Source: Propionivibrio dicarboxylicus
Lineage (GTDB): Bacteria; Pseudomonadota; Gammaproteobacteria; Burkholderiales; Rhodocyclaceae
Assembly: GCF_900099695.1 (NCBI RefSeq)
Contig: NZ_FNCY01000010.1
Coordinates: 62,001-126,000, forward strand
Reading direction: 5' to 3'
Length of the DNA: 64,000 bases
Shown: positions 1-11,558 of the stretch, in pieces
Layout: each line of letters opens with the position of its first letter
Position numbering within the stretch: the first letter of the stretch is position 1
Translations under genes and position numbers: made by a program
Notes under the pieces: generated by a model
Told to the model about the DNA's origin: nothing
Database searches by the model: none
The model's input: the letters and a program-made list of their open reading frames with translations, nothing else

Positions 1-253
1 CATGACCGGTCTGTCGATCGGCGTGATGGGGGGCGGCGATCCGGCGGTGAATCTCGCTGGTTGGGGCCATAACCTGTTGTGGGCGACGCTCGGCAACGCA
101 ACGAGCGGTGTGCTGTTCATGGGCGTTGCCTATTGGTTCGCGTCGCGGTCCTCGATTGCCGAAGCCGTGGCGGCCGACGACGTCGAAGAACCGGCGACGG
201 CGCTGCGCATGAGCGGCAGAAAGATTGTTCGGGCCAACGCCGACGCCCGCTGA
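1..253 (+). CDS. focA: Formate/nitrite transporter family protein, C-terminal fragment
   Basis: This is the 3' end of a gene that begins before the window; the reading frame is open from base 2. The visible 83 residues contain a glycine- and asparagine-rich stretch (NLLWATLGNATSGVLFMGVAYWF) like the last transmembrane helix of FNT-family pentameric channels, then a polar cytoplasmic tail. Its position 75 bp upstream of pflB matches the classic focA-pflB arrangement, where the channel moves the formate made by pyruvate formate-lyase. FocA is favoured over NirC only by this neighbourhood. The name is inference, because most of the protein is missing. Confidence 0.75.
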   Translation, partial: MTGLSIGVMGGGDPAVNLAGWGHNLLWATLGNATSGVLFMGVAYWFASRSSIAEAVAADDVEEPATALRMSGRKIVRANADAR

Positions 254-328
254 TGCGGACCGGCGTTGATGCCAAAAGCGTGGAAGAAATTACGAAGTGA
301 TCGATGTAATCAACTGGAGGAAGCAGTA

Positions 329-2656
329 ATGGCCAAAGGCAAGAAAACGGCTGACAAGGCGAAAGCGGTCGGCGTCAGCGAAAACGAGACGACGGTGGCA
401 GCACGGCCGGTTCGCGAGAATGCCTGGGAGGGATTCGAAGCCGGGATCTGGGCGAAGGAAATCAACGTCCGCGATTTCATTCACCGCAACTACACCCCGT
501 ACCACGGCGACAACACCTTCCTGGCACCGGCCACCGAGCGCACGCAAAAGCTGTGGACCCAGGTCCTGGCGCTCTATAAGGAAGAACTCGACAAGGGCGG
601 CGTGATCGATGCCGATACGCATGTCGTCGGCAATATCGCGACGCACGCCGCCGGTTACATCGACGCCAAGCTCGAGAAGATCGTCGGTCTGCAGACCGAC
701 AAGCCCCTGAAGCGGGCGATGATGCCGTTCGGCGGCATCCGCATGGCGGCCCAGGCGCTGAAGGAATACGGCTACAAGATCGATCCCGAGATCGAGCGCG
801 TCTTCAGCGAATATCGCCGCACGCATAACCAGGGCGTTTTCGATGCCTATACCGAAGACATGATGCGCGCGCGCAATTCGGCGATCATCACCGGTCTCCC
901 GGACGCCTACGGACGTGGACGCATCATTGGCGACTATCGCCGTGTCGCGCTCTACGGTCTTGATCGTCTGGTCGAGGACAAGAAATCGCAGAAGCATGAA
1001 CTGCGTCTGGACGTGATCAAGGAAGAGACGATCCGTCTGCGCGAAGAACTCTCGCGTCAGATCATGGCGCTCGAAGAGCTCGGCCAGATGGCGCAAAGCT
1101 ATGGCTTCGACATCGCCAAGCCGGCCCGCAACGCCCAGGAAGCGATCCAGTGGACCTATTTCGGTTACCTGGCGGCGATCAAGGAGCAGAACGGCGCCGC
1201 GATGTCGCTCGGCCGTGTCAGCACTTTCCTCGATATCTACGTCGAGCGCGACATCCAGGAAGGCCTGCTGACCGAAGTCGAAGCGCAGGAACTCGTCGAT
1301 GACCTGATCATCAAGCTGCGCATGGTCCGCTTCCTGCGCACGCACGACTACAACGCGCTGTTCTCGGGCGACCCGACCTGGGTGACCGAGGCGATCGGCG
1401 GCGTCGGCATCGACGGCCGTCCGCTCGTGACGAAGAACAGCTTCCGCTTCCTGCACACGCTGACGACGCTCGGCCCGGCACCGGAGCCGAACCTGACTGT
1501 GCTCTGGTCGCACCTGTTGCCGCAAGGCTTCAAGGATTACTGCGCCCAGCAATCGATCGACACCAGCTCGATCCAGTACGAAAACGACGACTTGATGCGT
1601 CAGTACTGGGGTGACGATTATTCGATCGCCTGCTGCGTCTCGGCGATGCGCACCGGCAAGCAGATGCAGTTCTTCGGCGCTCGCGTCAACCTCGCCAAGG
1701 CCTTGCTCTACGCGATCAACGGCGGTCGTGACGAAGTGACTGGCAAGCAAGTGACGACGCCGTTCGCGCCGATCACGGCCAACGTCCTCAACTTCGACGA
1801 AGTGATGTCGCGCTTCGATCACATGATGGACTGGCTCGCCGGCACCTATGTCAATGCGCTGAACGTCATCCACTATATGCACGATCGTTATGCCTACGAG
1901 CGCATCGAAATGGCGCTCCATGACATGCACATCCTGCGCACGATGGCCTGCGGCATCGCCGGCCTGTCGGTGGTGGCGGACTCGCTGTCGGCGATCCAGT
2001 ACGCCAAGGTTCATGTCATTCGTGACGAGAGCGGTCTGGCCGTCGACTACCAGATCGACGGCGAGTACCCGGCCTTCGGCAACGACGACGACCGTGTCGA
2101 CGAGATCGCGACCAAGGTGGTCAAGAGCTTCATGGAGAAGCTGCGCCAGCATCCGACCTATCGCGACGCGATGCACACGCAGTCGGTCCTGACCATCACC
2201 TCGAACGTCGTGTACGGCAAGAAGACCGGCAATACGCCGTGCGGCCGCAAGGCGGGCGAACCGTTCGCGCCGGGTGCCAACCCGATGCACGGCCGTGACA
2301 AGAAGGGCGCGCTGGCTTCGATGCGCTCGGTCGCCAAGATCGACTACGAGCACGCACAGGACGGTGTTTCCTACACCTTCTCGGTGGTGCCGAAGGCGCT
2401 CGGCAAGACGGGGTCCGAACGCATCGGCAACCTGGTCGGTCTGCTCGACGGGTATTTCGGCGAAGGCGGTCAGCATATCAACGTCAACGTCTTTACGCGC
2501 GAAACGCTGCAGGACGCGATGGATCATCCGGAGAAGTATCCGCAGCTGACGGTCCGCGTGTCGGGCTATGCGGTCAACTTCATCAAGCTGACGCGCGAGC
2601 AGCAGCTTGACGTCATCAACCGGACCTTCCATGAGAAGCTGTCTACGCACGCCTGA
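329..2656 (+). CDS. pflB: Formate C-acetyltransferase (pyruvate formate-lyase)
   Basis: A 775-residue glycyl-radical enzyme that splits pyruvate with CoA into acetyl-CoA and formate in the anaerobic cytoplasm. The adjacent catalytic cysteines are C435-C436 (context IACCVSAM), and the radical glycine is G746 in the C-terminal RVSGYAVNF motif. The length is close to the 760 residues of the E. coli enzyme, with a lysine-rich N-terminal extension. The ATG at 329 is chosen because GGAGG lies just upstream; an in-frame ATG at 266 has no such site. It follows a formate channel gene and precedes its activase, as in fermentative bacteria. A terminator follows directly. Confidence 0.97.
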   Translation: MAKGKKTADKAKAVGVSENETTVAARPVRENAWEGFEAGIWAKEINVRDFIHRNYTPYHGDNTFLAPATERTQKLWTQVLALYKEELDKGGVIDADTHVVGNIATHAAGYIDAKLEKIVGLQTDKPLKRAMMPFGGIRMAAQALKEYGYKIDPEIERVFSEYRRTHNQGVFDAYTEDMMRARNSAIITGLPDAYGRGRIIGDYRRVALYGLDRLVEDKKSQKHELRLDVIKEETIRLREELSRQIMALEELGQMAQSYGFDIAKPARNAQEAIQWTYFGYLAAIKEQNGAAMSLGRVSTFLDIYVERDIQEGLLTEVEAQELVDDLIIKLRMVRFLRTHDYNALFSGDPTWVTEAIGGVGIDGRPLVTKNSFRFLHTLTTLGPAPEPNLTVLWSHLLPQGFKDYCAQQSIDTSSIQYENDDLMRQYWGDDYSIACCVSAMRTGKQMQFFGARVNLAKALLYAINGGRDEVTGKQVTTPFAPITANVLNFDEVMSRFDHMMDWLAGTYVNALNVIHYMHDRYAYERIEMALHDMHILRTMACGIAGLSVVADSLSAIQYAKVHVIRDESGLAVDYQIDGEYPAFGNDDDRVDEIATKVVKSFMEKLRQHPTYRDAMHTQSVLTITSNVVYGKKTGNTPCGRKAGEPFAPGANPMHGRDKKGALASMRSVAKIDYEHAQDGVSYTFSVVPKALGKTGSERIGNLVGLLDGYFGEGGQHINVNVFTRETLQDAMDHPEKYPQLTVRVSGYAVNFIKLTREQQLDVINRTFHEKLSTHA

Positions 2657-2675
2657 GCGATGAAGTAGGAAAATG

Positions 2676-2712
2676 AGGCCGGTTGGACCCCGTGGGTTCA
2701 GCCGGCCTTTTT
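2676..2712 (+). terminator. Intrinsic terminator between pflB and pflA
   Basis: A 15-bp stem (2676-2690 with 2694-2708, two G-U pairs) has a 3-nt loop and is followed by five T. It lies in the 75-bp gap between two genes of one pathway, so it probably lowers activase expression relative to pflB. Confidence 0.85.
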
Positions 2713-2731
2713 CGATACAGAAGGTGGTTTC

Positions 2732-3493
2732 ATGAGAATCCGTACCGGTCCGCGCAAAACGCAATCCGTCGATGGTTACATCCATTCACTCGAAACGCTG
2801 GGCACTGTCGATGGCCCTGGCGTTCGTTTCGTCGTCTTCACGCAGGGCTGTCCGCACCGCTGTCTCTATTGTCATAATCCCGACAGCTGGCGCCTGAAGC
2901 ATGGCAAACGCGTCGCGTCGGCCGAAATTCTCGATCAGATCGAAAACACCTCGACCTTCCTGCAACGCGCCAAGGGTGGCGTGACGATCAGCGGCGGCGA
3001 GCCGCTGGTGCAGCCGGCCTTCGTCGGTTCGATCCTGCGCGGCTGCAAGGAAATGAAATTGCATACCGCCCTCGATACCACCGGCTATCTGGGCGACAAG
3101 GCGAGCGATGCGATGCTCGCCGATATCGATCTCGTGATGCTCGACATCAAGTCTTACGATCCTGACACCTATCGTCGTCTGTGTGGCGTCGATCTGCAGC
3201 CGACGCTCGATTTCGCGCGGCGCCTCGAACGTCTTGGACGCTCGATCTGGATTCGCTACGTCGTCGTGCCAGGGCTCACCGATGTGGATGAGCACGTGGC
3301 CGGCCTGGCCGACTTCGTCGCGTCGGTGAAAACGGTCGAGCGCGTCGAGATCCTGCCGTTTCACAAGATGGGCGAATTCAAGTGGCAGGAATTGCGCAAA
3401 CCGTATCAGTTGACAGCGACCGAGCCGCCCGACGCGGCGACGATGGCACGCGTGCGCCAGCACTTTACCTCTCGCGGTCTGACGGTCGCTTGA
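2732..3493 (+). CDS. pflA: Pyruvate formate-lyase activating enzyme (radical SAM)
   Basis: A 253-residue radical-SAM enzyme that makes the glycyl radical on PflB using S-adenosylmethionine and a [4Fe-4S] cluster. The CX3CX2C cluster motif is C40, C44 and C47 (CPHRCLYC), preceded by the activase-like VDGPGVRFVVFTQG stretch. A GGE motif (TISGGEPL) follows around residue 90, as expected for SAM binding. The ATG at 2732 has AGGTGG upstream. It lies downstream of pflB on the same strand, beyond a terminator hairpin, so readthrough or a weak local promoter must drive it. Confidence 0.96.
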   Translation: MRIRTGPRKTQSVDGYIHSLETLGTVDGPGVRFVVFTQGCPHRCLYCHNPDSWRLKHGKRVASAEILDQIENTSTFLQRAKGGVTISGGEPLVQPAFVGSILRGCKEMKLHTALDTTGYLGDKASDAMLADIDLVMLDIKSYDPDTYRRLCGVDLQPTLDFARRLERLGRSIWIRYVVVPGLTDVDEHVAGLADFVASVKTVERVEILPFHKMGEFKWQELRKPYQLTATEPPDAATMARVRQHFTSRGLTVA

Positions 3494-3525
3494 GTCGCCG
3501 ATGCCGGCGGCGGGTCGCCGGAGCA

Positions 3526-3534
3526 TGCTAGAAT
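3526..3534 (+). promoter_or_regulatory. Possible extended -10 promoter of tyrS
   Basis: TGCTAGAAT matches an extended -10 element (TG, one base, TAGAAT) 38 bp before the tyrS start. No convincing -35 hexamer is visible, which is acceptable for an extended -10 promoter. This is sequence inspection only. Confidence 0.4.
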
Positions 3535-3572
3535 CCCCCGTTTAACCCTAGACCTACTGCGGAGATGTTTCG

Positions 3573-4847
3573 ATGTACCAGTCAGCCCTGATGCAGGATT
3601 TGCACGCGCGTGGCCTGATCGCCCAGACGACCGATGCCAAGGCGCTTGACGAATTGTTGGTGAAGGCGCCGGTGACGCTGTATTGCGGCTTCGATCCGAC
3701 GGCCGACAGCCTGCATCTCGGACACCTCGTGCCGGTGCTGGTACTCAAGCGCTTCCAGCAGGCGGGGCACAAGCCGATCGCCCTGGTCGGCGGCGCCACT
3801 GGCATGATCGGCGATCCCAGCTTCAAGGCGACCGAACGCAAGCTCAATACGCCCGAGGTGATCGCCAGCTGGGTCGGCAAGATTCGCGATCAGGTCGCGC
3901 CCTTCCTGGATTTCGACGGTCCGAACGCGGCGATCATGGCCAATAACTATGACTGGTTCGGCGGCATGAACTGCCTCGAATTCCTGCGCGACATCGGCAA
4001 GCACTTCTCCGTCAATGCGATGATCAAGAAGGAGTCGGTCCAGCAGCGTCTGGTGCGCGAGGATCAGGGCATTTCCTATACCGAGTTTTCCTACAGCCTG
4101 TTGCAGGGCTACGATTTTGCCGAACTCTACAAGCGGCATGGCTGCATCCTGCAAGTCGGCGGCTCCGACCAATGGGGCAATATCGTCGCCGGTACCGACC
4201 TGACGCGTCGCCTGCATCAACAACAGGCCTATGGGCTGACCGTGCCGCTGATCACCAAGTCGGACGGCACCAAGTTCGGCAAGACCGAGTCGGGCGCCAT
4301 CTGGCTCGATCCGAAAAAGACCTCGCCCTATGCTTTCTACCAGTTCTGGTTGAATACGGCGGATGCCGACGTCTATCGCTTCATGCGTTTCTTCACCTTC
4401 CTCTCGGTGGCCGACATCGACGCGATCGAAGCGGCCGACAAGGCCAGCGGACAGAAGCCGGAAGGGCAGCGCATTCTTGCCGAGCAGGCGACCGAACTCG
4501 TGCATGGTCGGGCCGCGCTCGAAGCGGCGCAGCGCATTTCGCAGAGCCTCTTCTCGGGGAGCCTCGAGGCGCTGAACGAAAACGATTTCGAACAATTGGC
4601 CCAGGATGGCGTCCCCGGCGTCACGCTCGATGCGGCGGCGACCGGCCTGCTCGACGCCTTGGTAGCGTCGGGTCTGGCGAAGTCGAAGAGCGAGGCGCGC
4701 AGCTTCGTCCAGGGGGGCAGCGTGCTCGTCAACGGCGCCAAGGTCGATGCGATCGATCACCCGTTCGGCGATGCCGACCGGCGCTTCGGGCGCTTCACCT
4801 TGCTGCGGCGCGGCAAGAAGAACTACGCGATGTTGCGCTGGGCGTAA
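3573..4847 (+). CDS. tyrS: Tyrosine--tRNA ligase
   Basis: A 424-residue class I aminoacyl-tRNA synthetase that charges tRNA-Tyr in the cytoplasm. The HIGH-type motif is HLGH at residues 48-51 and the KMSKS-type loop is KFGKT at 234-238. The substrate-pocket region GGSDQWGNI is present. The last ~70 residues (from about [21 protein letters not shown]) form an S4 RNA-binding domain. A GGAG Shine-Dalgarno site precedes the ATG at 3573. The gene is followed by its own terminator, so it appears monocistronic. Confidence 0.97.
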   Translation: MYQSALMQDLHARGLIAQTTDAKALDELLVKAPVTLYCGFDPTADSLHLGHLVPVLVLKRFQQAGHKPIALVGGATGMIGDPSFKATERKLNTPEVIASWVGKIRDQVAPFLDFDGPNAAIMANNYDWFGGMNCLEFLRDIGKHFSVNAMIKKESVQQRLVREDQGISYTEFSYSLLQGYDFAELYKRHGCILQVGGSDQWGNIVAGTDLTRRLHQQQAYGLTVPLITKSDGTKFGKTESGAIWLDPKKTSPYAFYQFWLNTADADVYRFMRFFTFLSVADIDAIEAADKASGQKPEGQRILAEQATELVHGRAALEAAQRISQSLFSGSLEALNENDFEQLAQDGVPGVTLDAAATGLLDALVASGLAKSKSEARSFVQGGSVLVNGAKVDAIDHPFGDADRRFGRFTLLRRGKKNYAMLRWA

Positions 4848-4872
4848 TACGCCGGGGCGTTTGGTATCGGGG

Positions 4873-4907
4873 CAGGGGCGACCGCGTTCGGCGCCCCTGT
4901 TCTTTTG
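4873..4907 (+). terminator. Intrinsic terminator of tyrS
   Basis: An 8-bp GC-rich stem (CAGGGGCG with CGCCCCTG) is followed by TTCTTTTG, 26 bp after the tyrS stop. Confidence 0.8.
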
Positions 4908-5016
4908 TCTTCATGCGATCCGCAATACATCGAAAAAAACGATGTGTTTCGGAAAAAAAACGACTTGCTGGAATAGCAGTCGCCCTCTACGATTCGTTTC
5001 CGTCGGATTCATTTTG

Positions 5017-5047
5017 CCACAAGGCGAATGATGTTTTCGCTTTGTGG
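5017..5047 (+). other. Stem-loop in the leader region of the TerC-family gene
   Basis: CCACAAGGCGAA pairs with TTCGCTTTGTGG over 12 bp with one G-U pair and a 7-nt loop, 61 bp before the downstream start codon. No T-run follows. The surrounding bases are AT-rich compared with the genes. It could be a regulatory RNA structure or a protein-binding palindrome. I do not see the yybP-ykoY riboswitch that sometimes precedes this gene family. Confidence 0.45.
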
Positions 5048-5108
5048 AATTGAATGAAGCCTGGCGTTTTTATAAATTGCGCTTGCAGAATCAAGGAGAC
5101 AACTGGAC

Positions 5109-5831
5109 ATGGATTTTTTGATTGCCCTGATGCAGATCATGATGGTTAACATCGTGCTCTCCGGTGACAATGCCGTCGTAATCGCGCTGGCAGCGCGAAA
5201 TCTTCCGGTGCATCAACAGAAACAGGCGGTTCTTTGGGGGAGCGGCGGCGCCATCGTGCTGCGCGTGATCCTGACCATCATCGCCGTTGCCTTGCTGAAG
5301 ATTCCCTTCCTGCAGTTTTTCGGTGCGCTCCTGCTGATCTGGATCGCCATCAAGCTGCTGATCGAGGACGAACACGGCGAGGGTGAAGGCCATAAGGCGC
5401 AGGACAACCTGCTGGCGGCGGTCAAGACCATCCTGGTCGCCGACGTCGTCATGAGCCTCGACAATACGCTGGCCATCGCCGGTATCGCCAAGGGCGACTG
5501 GGCGTTGCTGATCACGGGCCTGGTGCTGTCGATCCCGCTGATCGTTTTCGGCAGCACGATCATCATGAAGTTGATCGCGCGTTATCCGGTGATCGTCTAC
5601 ATCGGTGCAGGCCTGATTGCCTACACGGCGGGTGAGATGATCGAGGGTGATCAAGCGGTGCAGCCGTATCTGCCTGGCATCTTCCACGATACGCCGTACC
5701 TGGCGCTGCTCCTGACGGTTGGCGTGATCGGCTATGGCTGGTGGCGCAATCGCGCGGCGAAATCGCCGGCATCCCCGGATATGGTCCAGATGCTTGACGA
5801 CGATGAGGAACACGTCATCGAGCGCGGCTGA
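5109..5831 (+). CDS. TerC/YjbE family integral membrane protein
   Basis: A 240-residue polytopic membrane protein with about seven hydrophobic segments. It carries the family hallmark asparagine/aspartate motifs: [15 protein letters not shown] near residues 14-28 and [15 protein letters not shown] near 112-126. Members of the TerC/YjbE/Alx family are linked to manganese or other metal-ion export and tellurite resistance. Those functions are known of the family and not shown here. A strong AAGGAGA ribosome-binding site precedes the ATG. It stands alone between two terminators. The short charged tail ([11 protein letters not shown]) is cytoplasmic by inference. Confidence 0.85.
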   Translation: MDFLIALMQIMMVNIVLSGDNAVVIALAARNLPVHQQKQAVLWGSGGAIVLRVILTIIAVALLKIPFLQFFGALLLIWIAIKLLIEDEHGEGEGHKAQDNLLAAVKTILVADVVMSLDNTLAIAGIAKGDWALLITGLVLSIPLIVFGSTIIMKLIARYPVIVYIGAGLIAYTAGEMIEGDQAVQPYLPGIFHDTPYLALLLTVGVIGYGWWRNRAAKSPASPDMVQMLDDDEEHVIERG

Positions 5832-5856
5832 AACAGAACGCTTCAGCAATAACCAG

Positions 5857-5887
5857 ACGGGAGCGCTTCGGCGGCTCCCGTTTTTTA
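5857..5887 (+). terminator. Intrinsic terminator of the TerC-family gene
   Basis: ACGGGAGC pairs with GCTCCCGT around a GCTTCGGCG loop and is followed by a run of T (5880-5887). Confidence 0.9.
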
Positions 5888-6000
5888 TTGCGGTGTTTCG
5901 GGATAAGCCAAACGGATTGTCGTCGGCTATGAAACTCGCCTATGATGAATCGGTGACGGGGGCTGAGGATTGCTACAGTAATTTTCATATCGGAGGGGGT

Positions 6001-7878
6001 ATGTCGCTAAAGCAGCGGTTACTGGTATTTGTAGCGGCGCTCTTGATCGTTGCCGTCGCGCTGTTGTCCGGCGTCTCTTATTGGCAGATGCGTGGCGAGA
6101 TCGTCGTCGGCGTTACGCAGGAAATCGATGCGGCGATTCAGGGTAATCGTGCGGCCTTGTCGCGCTGGGTCGCGCAGCGGTCCGATGCGATCTCTGCAAC
6201 GGCGAATGCTCTCGCGCATGCGTCGAACCCGATCCCGGCCCTGGTGCTCGGCAAGGAATCCGGAAAATACGATCAGACCTTTGCCGGCTATGCCGACAAG
6301 CGCATGGTCTATCATCTGGCCGACAAGAAGCCGCCGGAGGGCTACGATCCGACGGCGCGGCCGTGGTACAAGCAGGCGTCGACGACGCGCGAGGTCATCG
6401 TCAGTGCGCCCTATGTCTTTGCCAGCACGAAGCAGTTGGGTATTACCGTCGCCAAGCAGTTCGAGGCCAGCGGAGTCGCGGGTGCTGTCGGCGGAGACAT
6501 TTCACTCGAGGAGATCATCGGCCTCGTCAAAGGGATCGATTTGCGCGGCCACGGCTTCGCCTTCCTTGCCACCCGCGATGGCAAGATCGTTGCGCACGCC
6601 AAGCCCGAGTCGGCTCTGAAGCCGGTTGGCGAAATCGTGCCGGGTATGGATCTCGCGTTGATCCAGTCGGCCGATCAAAGTATCAAGTTGCATGAGGTCG
6701 ACATCGGCGGACGGCGGAGTTACGTCGTTGCCTCCTCAGTCGCGGGCGCAGACTGGGTGCTCTGTGCGGTGGTCGACCAGGCAGCGGTGCTTGCGCCGGT
6801 GCGTTCCCTCTTGTGGTGGCAGGTGCTGGCCGGCGTTTCGATCGCGTTGTTGGGCGTCCTGCTCGCCAATATTGCGCTGAGTCGTCTGCTGCAGGGACTC
6901 TTTGGCCTGCGCGACGCCTTGACCGAGATTTCCAGCGGGCAGGGCGACCTGACGCGCCAATTGCCGGTTGGGACGAACGACGAAATCGGTCAGACGGCGG
7001 GGGCCTTCAACCGCTTTATCGAGCGCCTGCGTGCGATGGTCGTCGAGGTCCGCGAAAATGCCGATTCGCTGAATTCCGGCATCGAATCGCTCAACGGCGC
7101 GACGCAGTCGATGGCAGAAGAATCGGAGCGGCAAGCGGAGACACTGAGCTCGACGGCGGCGACGATCGAAGAGATCACCGTCAGCATCAACCATATCGCC
7201 GAGAACGCCAAGCAGGCTGAACAGGCAGCCGGCAAGACGGGCGAGGTGTCGAGTCATTCGGTCGGCGCCGTGCATGATCTCGCCGCCGGCATGGAGAAGA
7301 TCTCCAACGAGGTCGGCAAACTGGCGGCAACGCTCGGATCGCTGGGCGAGCGTTCCGGTGCGATGAATGCGATCATCGGGTCGATTCGCGAAATTGCCGA
7401 CCAGACCAATCTGTTGGCGCTGAATGCGGCGATCGAGGCAGCGCGTGCCGGCGAGTCCGGGCGCGGCTTTGCCGTGGTCGCTGACGAAGTGCGGAAACTC
7501 GCCGAGCGGACGGCCAAGGCGACCGTCGAGATCGGGCAGTTGATCGACTCGACGCATGCCGACATCCGGTCGGCGCTCTCCGACATGGGCGAGACACGGG
7601 TGTCCGTGGCCGACGGGCTCAATGCCTCGCAGGCGGTAGCTTCAGAGATATCCGGAATCCAGAGCGAGATCGAGGGCGTGGTGGCGTCGATTCGCGATAT
7701 TGCGGAATCGACGCGTGAGCAGTCGGTGGCGACCAACGAAATGGCGCATTCGGCCGAAGAGGTCAATCGCATGACGATGGAAACCGATCGGACCGTGCAA
7801 TCGGCGCGGCAGACGGTGACCGAGTTGAGTGATTTGTCGGCCTCCCTGCATGCGCTGGTGGGGCGTTTCCGCGTCTGA
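6001..7878 (+). CDS. Methyl-accepting chemotaxis protein with periplasmic Cache-type sensor
   Basis: A 625-residue chemoreceptor. Order: N-terminal membrane helix (about 7-28), a ~240-residue periplasmic sensor with the Cache-like stretch [12 protein letters not shown], a second membrane helix (about 275-300), a HAMP segment, then a long methyl-accepting coiled coil. The signalling tip is the highly conserved [20 protein letters not shown] region (about 463-482), which contacts CheA and CheW. Sensor similarity suggests a small organic ligand such as an amino or carboxylic acid, but the ligand is unknown. The ATG at 6001 is chosen for its GGAGGGGG Shine-Dalgarno and because it starts directly before the first helix. 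No other chemotaxis genes are nearby. Confidence 0.93.
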   Translation: MSLKQRLLVFVAALLIVAVALLSGVSYWQMRGEIVVGVTQEIDAAIQGNRAALSRWVAQRSDAISATANALAHASNPIPALVLGKESGKYDQTFAGYADKRMVYHLADKKPPEGYDPTARPWYKQASTTREVIVSAPYVFASTKQLGITVAKQFEASGVAGAVGGDISLEEIIGLVKGIDLRGHGFAFLATRDGKIVAHAKPESALKPVGEIVPGMDLALIQSADQSIKLHEVDIGGRRSYVVASSVAGADWVLCAVVDQAAVLAPVRSLLWWQVLAGVSIALLGVLLANIALSRLLQGLFGLRDALTEISSGQGDLTRQLPVGTNDEIGQTAGAFNRFIERLRAMVVEVRENADSLNSGIESLNGATQSMAEESERQAETLSSTAATIEEITVSINHIAENAKQAEQAAGKTGEVSSHSVGAVHDLAAGMEKISNEVGKLAATLGSLGERSGAMNAIIGSIREIADQTNLLALNAAIEAARAGESGRGFAVVADEVRKLAERTAKATVEIGQLIDSTHADIRSALSDMGETRVSVADGLNASQAVASEISGIQSEIEGVVASIRDIAESTREQSVATNEMAHSAEEVNRMTMETDRTVQSARQTVTELSDLSASLHALVGRFRV

Positions 7879-7903
7879 AGCGTCGGCCTCTGCCTGACGG
7901 CAA

Positions 7904-7933
7904 AGCCGCCCGGATGATCGGGCGGCTTTTTTA
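7904..7933 (+). terminator. Terminator of the chemoreceptor gene
   Basis: AGCCGCCCG pairs with CGGGCGGCT and is followed by seven T. The T-run reaches the end of the convergent LysR gene. Confidence 0.88.
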
Positions 7934-8875
7934 TGGATGCTCGTCGCGGGTGTCGGCCGATGCGTTTTCGGCGGCGATGCGCTTCCTGAAGAACGACCAG
8001 ATGCGATCGACGAGCGGATTGGTGTTTTCGCGCGAGCGGTAGAGCCGGACTTCAAGCGTACAACTCCAGGCCGTCGATCCGGCGCTGACCAGCGCCTTCT
8101 GGGCCAGCTCCTTGCTGACGCAGCTCTCCGGCAGCCAGGCAATGCCGTGCCCCTCGATGACCATGGCCTTGAGCGCTTCGGACATGTGCGTATCGAAAGC
8201 GCGTTCGAGGTGGCAGCGCTGGTTGGCGTTGAACAGGATCATCTCGACCGTGTGGGCGAGGTAGGTGCTCGGTGAATAGGCCAGGAACGGCAACGGGCGG
8301 TCGATCGATCCGGGTAGGGTGAAGCGGGGAGTGCCGTCCTTGAGCGGGGCCGAGAACGGTCGCATGATGTCCTTGGCCAGGACCTGATGCTCGAAGCGTT
8401 CGGGACTCAGCAGTACCGGCAGTTGCGGATGGTGGTAGATGATCAGCAGCTCGGTGCCGCCTTCGGCCAGCGCGCTGGCGCCTTCGGAAATATTGACCGA
8501 ACTGACGCGGGCGATGACGTTGCGCATTTCCGCCTTGAGGCGGCTGAGCCAGGGCGGGAAGAAGAACAGCGAGAGCGTATGGGCGACCGAGAAATGGACG
8601 GTTTCGGCGCTGCCCGGCGCCTGACCGCGCAGCACGGTGCGCATGTCATAGGTGCGGCGTAGCAGGTCGGCAGCGAAACCGCGGAAGATCCGGCCGGCGG
8701 CGGTCAGATGGACGCCTTGCATGCTGCGGTCGATCAGTTCGACGCCGAGCCAGTGCTCGAGTGCCTGGATGTGGCGGCTGAAGGTCGGCTGCGAAACGTT
8801 GCGGCGCTCAGCGGCACGAGAGAAGGCGTGGGTGTCGGTGAGCGTGAGGAAATCCTCGATCCATTTGATTTGCAT
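7931..8875 (-). CDS. LysR family transcriptional regulator, divergent from aspA
   Basis: A 314-residue LysR-type regulator. The N-terminal winged helix-turn-helix is clear (FLTLTDTHAFSRAAERRNVSQPTFSRHIQALE, residues 9-40), followed by a type 2 periplasmic-binding-protein-like effector domain. It is transcribed away from aspA, and the 127-bp shared region contains an inverted repeat suited to a LysR operator, so aspA is its probable target (inference from arrangement). The effector is unknown; aspartate or a C4-dicarboxylate would fit the neighbour. The start ATG at 8875 opens directly with the conserved MQIKWIEDFLTL. Confidence 0.9.
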   Translation of the reverse strand: MQIKWIEDFLTLTDTHAFSRAAERRNVSQPTFSRHIQALEHWLGVELIDRSMQGVHLTAAGRIFRGFAADLLRRTYDMRTVLRGQAPGSAETVHFSVAHTLSLFFFPPWLSRLKAEMRNVIARVSSVNISEGASALAEGGTELLIIYHHPQLPVLLSPERFEHQVLAKDIMRPFSAPLKDGTPRFTLPGSIDRPLPFLAYSPSTYLAHTVEMILFNANQRCHLERAFDTHMSEALKAMVIEGHGIAWLPESCVSKELAQKALVSAGSTAWSCTLEVRLYRSRENTNPLVDRIWSFFRKRIAAENASADTRDEHP

Positions 8876-8921
8876 GATGTCCCCGGGGCGCGCATGGTCG
8901 TCATTCGGCTTGTATTGATCG

Positions 8922-8940
8922 TTATGCGATTAATGCATAA
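8922..8940. promoter_or_regulatory. Putative LysR-type operator between lysR and aspA
   Basis: TTATGC-N7-GCATAA is a perfect interrupted inverted repeat in the divergent intergenic region, 62 bp before the aspA start. Its geometry fits a LysR recognition site of the T-N11-A class. Confidence 0.5.
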
Positions 8941-9002
8941 CAGGCCGCCGTGTGCTTTGTTGCGCCGTAGTATGAATGCATTATCTTAACGCGGAGCGCG
9001 AC

Positions 9003-10421
<1,419 letters not shown>

Positions 10422-10451
10422 GCGTGCCGTTGCCGCGGCGCGCGTGATGCG

Positions 10452-11558
10452 ATGAATCTTTCATTGGAGCAACCGAAGCGCGCGCCGCGCTTCGGTGTCT
10501 TGGCGGGGCTGGATGTCGTCGGTGCCGGTGTGGCGGCACAGCTTAACGCCGTTGGTATGTCCCGGCATGATGCCAATCGGCCGGTGGTGATTATCGACCC
10601 GGTGTCATTGCCCGTCGCTTGTGTGATGGGAGACCAGGCAGCACTCAAGCGGTTTTTGTACGATGGCGTCTGCCGCCTCGAGCAAGTCGGCGTCGATGCC
10701 GTCATCGTGCCGGATGCGCTGGCTGCCGAGTTGCTCGCGGAGTTGCGGCCGGAGGTGACGGTGACGGTGCTGCAACTGGCCGAAGCCTTGCGCTTCGTTG
10801 CCGAGGGGAGTGCGCCCGAACCGGCGAAGCGGCCGTTCAAGATCGGCGTTATCGGTGGCGTCGGGCCGGCAGCAACCGTCGATCTCCTCGACAAGATCGT
10901 CGTCAATACCGATGCCCGCTGCGATCAGGATCATGTAAAAGTCATTGTCGAGCAGAATCCGCAGATTCCCGATAGAACGGCGCATCTGCTCGAAGGCGGC
11001 GCCGATCCGACGATAGCGCTGTATGCAACGGCCAAGCGGCTCGAAGCGGCCGGCGCGAGCGTGATCGCCATCCCGTGCAATACGGCACATGTGTTCGTGC
11101 CGAGAATTCAACCCGGATTGTCGATCCCGATCGTCAATATGCTGGAGGCGACGCTCGGTCACATTCGCGAAACCTATCCGGGGCGGCAGGTCGGCCTGCT
11201 GGCGACGAACGGCACGATCCGCACGCGCGCCTATCATGCCGTTGCCGAAGCGCTCGGCATCACGCTGATGGTGCCGGACGCAGACGACCAGACGCGTGTC
11301 ATGGCCGCGATTTATGGTCAGTATGGCGTCAAGGCCGGTTATGTCGCCGGCGTGTGCGCCGACGACCTGAATGTTGCGATGACCGCGCTCGTCAAGCGCG
11401 GTGCCGAGGTGCTGATCCTCGGCTGCACCGAATTGCCGCTGCTGGTGCAGGAGTGTCCGGATGCCTTGATTGCCGGGCAGCGCGTGGCGGTTGTCGATCC
11501 GACGGCGATCCTGGCCCGTACCTGTATCCGTCTGGCGCGCGAGCACGTGGCAGTTTAG
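10452..11558 (+). CDS. Aspartate/glutamate racemase family protein with extra N-terminal region
   Basis: A 368-residue protein. Residues ~135-368 form a complete Asp/Glu/hydantoin racemase domain: start motif IGVIGGVGPAAT, first catalytic cysteine C209 in IPCNTAH, second C325 in LGCTELPL. Typical family members are ~230 residues, so the first ~130 residues are additional. That segment begins FGVLAGLDVVGAGVAAQL and looks like half of a racemase fold without its cysteines (inference). It is directly downstream of aspA, so aspartate is a likely substrate. The stop codon overlaps the end of a repeat element. Amino-acid racemase activity is the best guess; maleate isomerase-like chemistry is an alternative. 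Confidence 0.8.
   Translation: MNLSLEQPKRAPRFGVLAGLDVVGAGVAAQLNAVGMSRHDANRPVVIIDPVSLPVACVMGDQAALKRFLYDGVCRLEQVGVDAVIVPDALAAELLAELRPEVTVTVLQLAEALRFVAEGSAPEPAKRPFKIGVIGGVGPAATVDLLDKIVVNTDARCDQDHVKVIVEQNPQIPDRTAHLLEGGADPTIALYATAKRLEAAGASVIAIPCNTAHVFVPRIQPGLSIPIVNMLEATLGHIRETYPGRQVGLLATNGTIRTRAYHAVAEALGITLMVPDADDQTRVMAAIYGQYGVKAGYVAGVCADDLNVAMTALVKRGAEVLILGCTELPLLVQECPDALIAGQRVAVVDPTAILARTCIRLAREHVAV

Noticed and set aside
290-2785. 831-residue open frame antisense to pflB
   Set aside because: The plus strand is unmistakable PflB with catalytic motifs; long antisense frames arise from high-GC codon bias. The protein is rich in Arg, His and Asp with no domain.
4920-5108. yybP-ykoY manganese riboswitch before the TerC-family gene
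   Set aside because: I found no match to its conserved loops; only a simple stem-loop is visible.
5734-6000. Upstream extension of the chemoreceptor frame
   Set aside because: It overlaps the TerC-family gene and its terminator; ATG 6001 has a strong ribosome-binding site and begins the first membrane helix.
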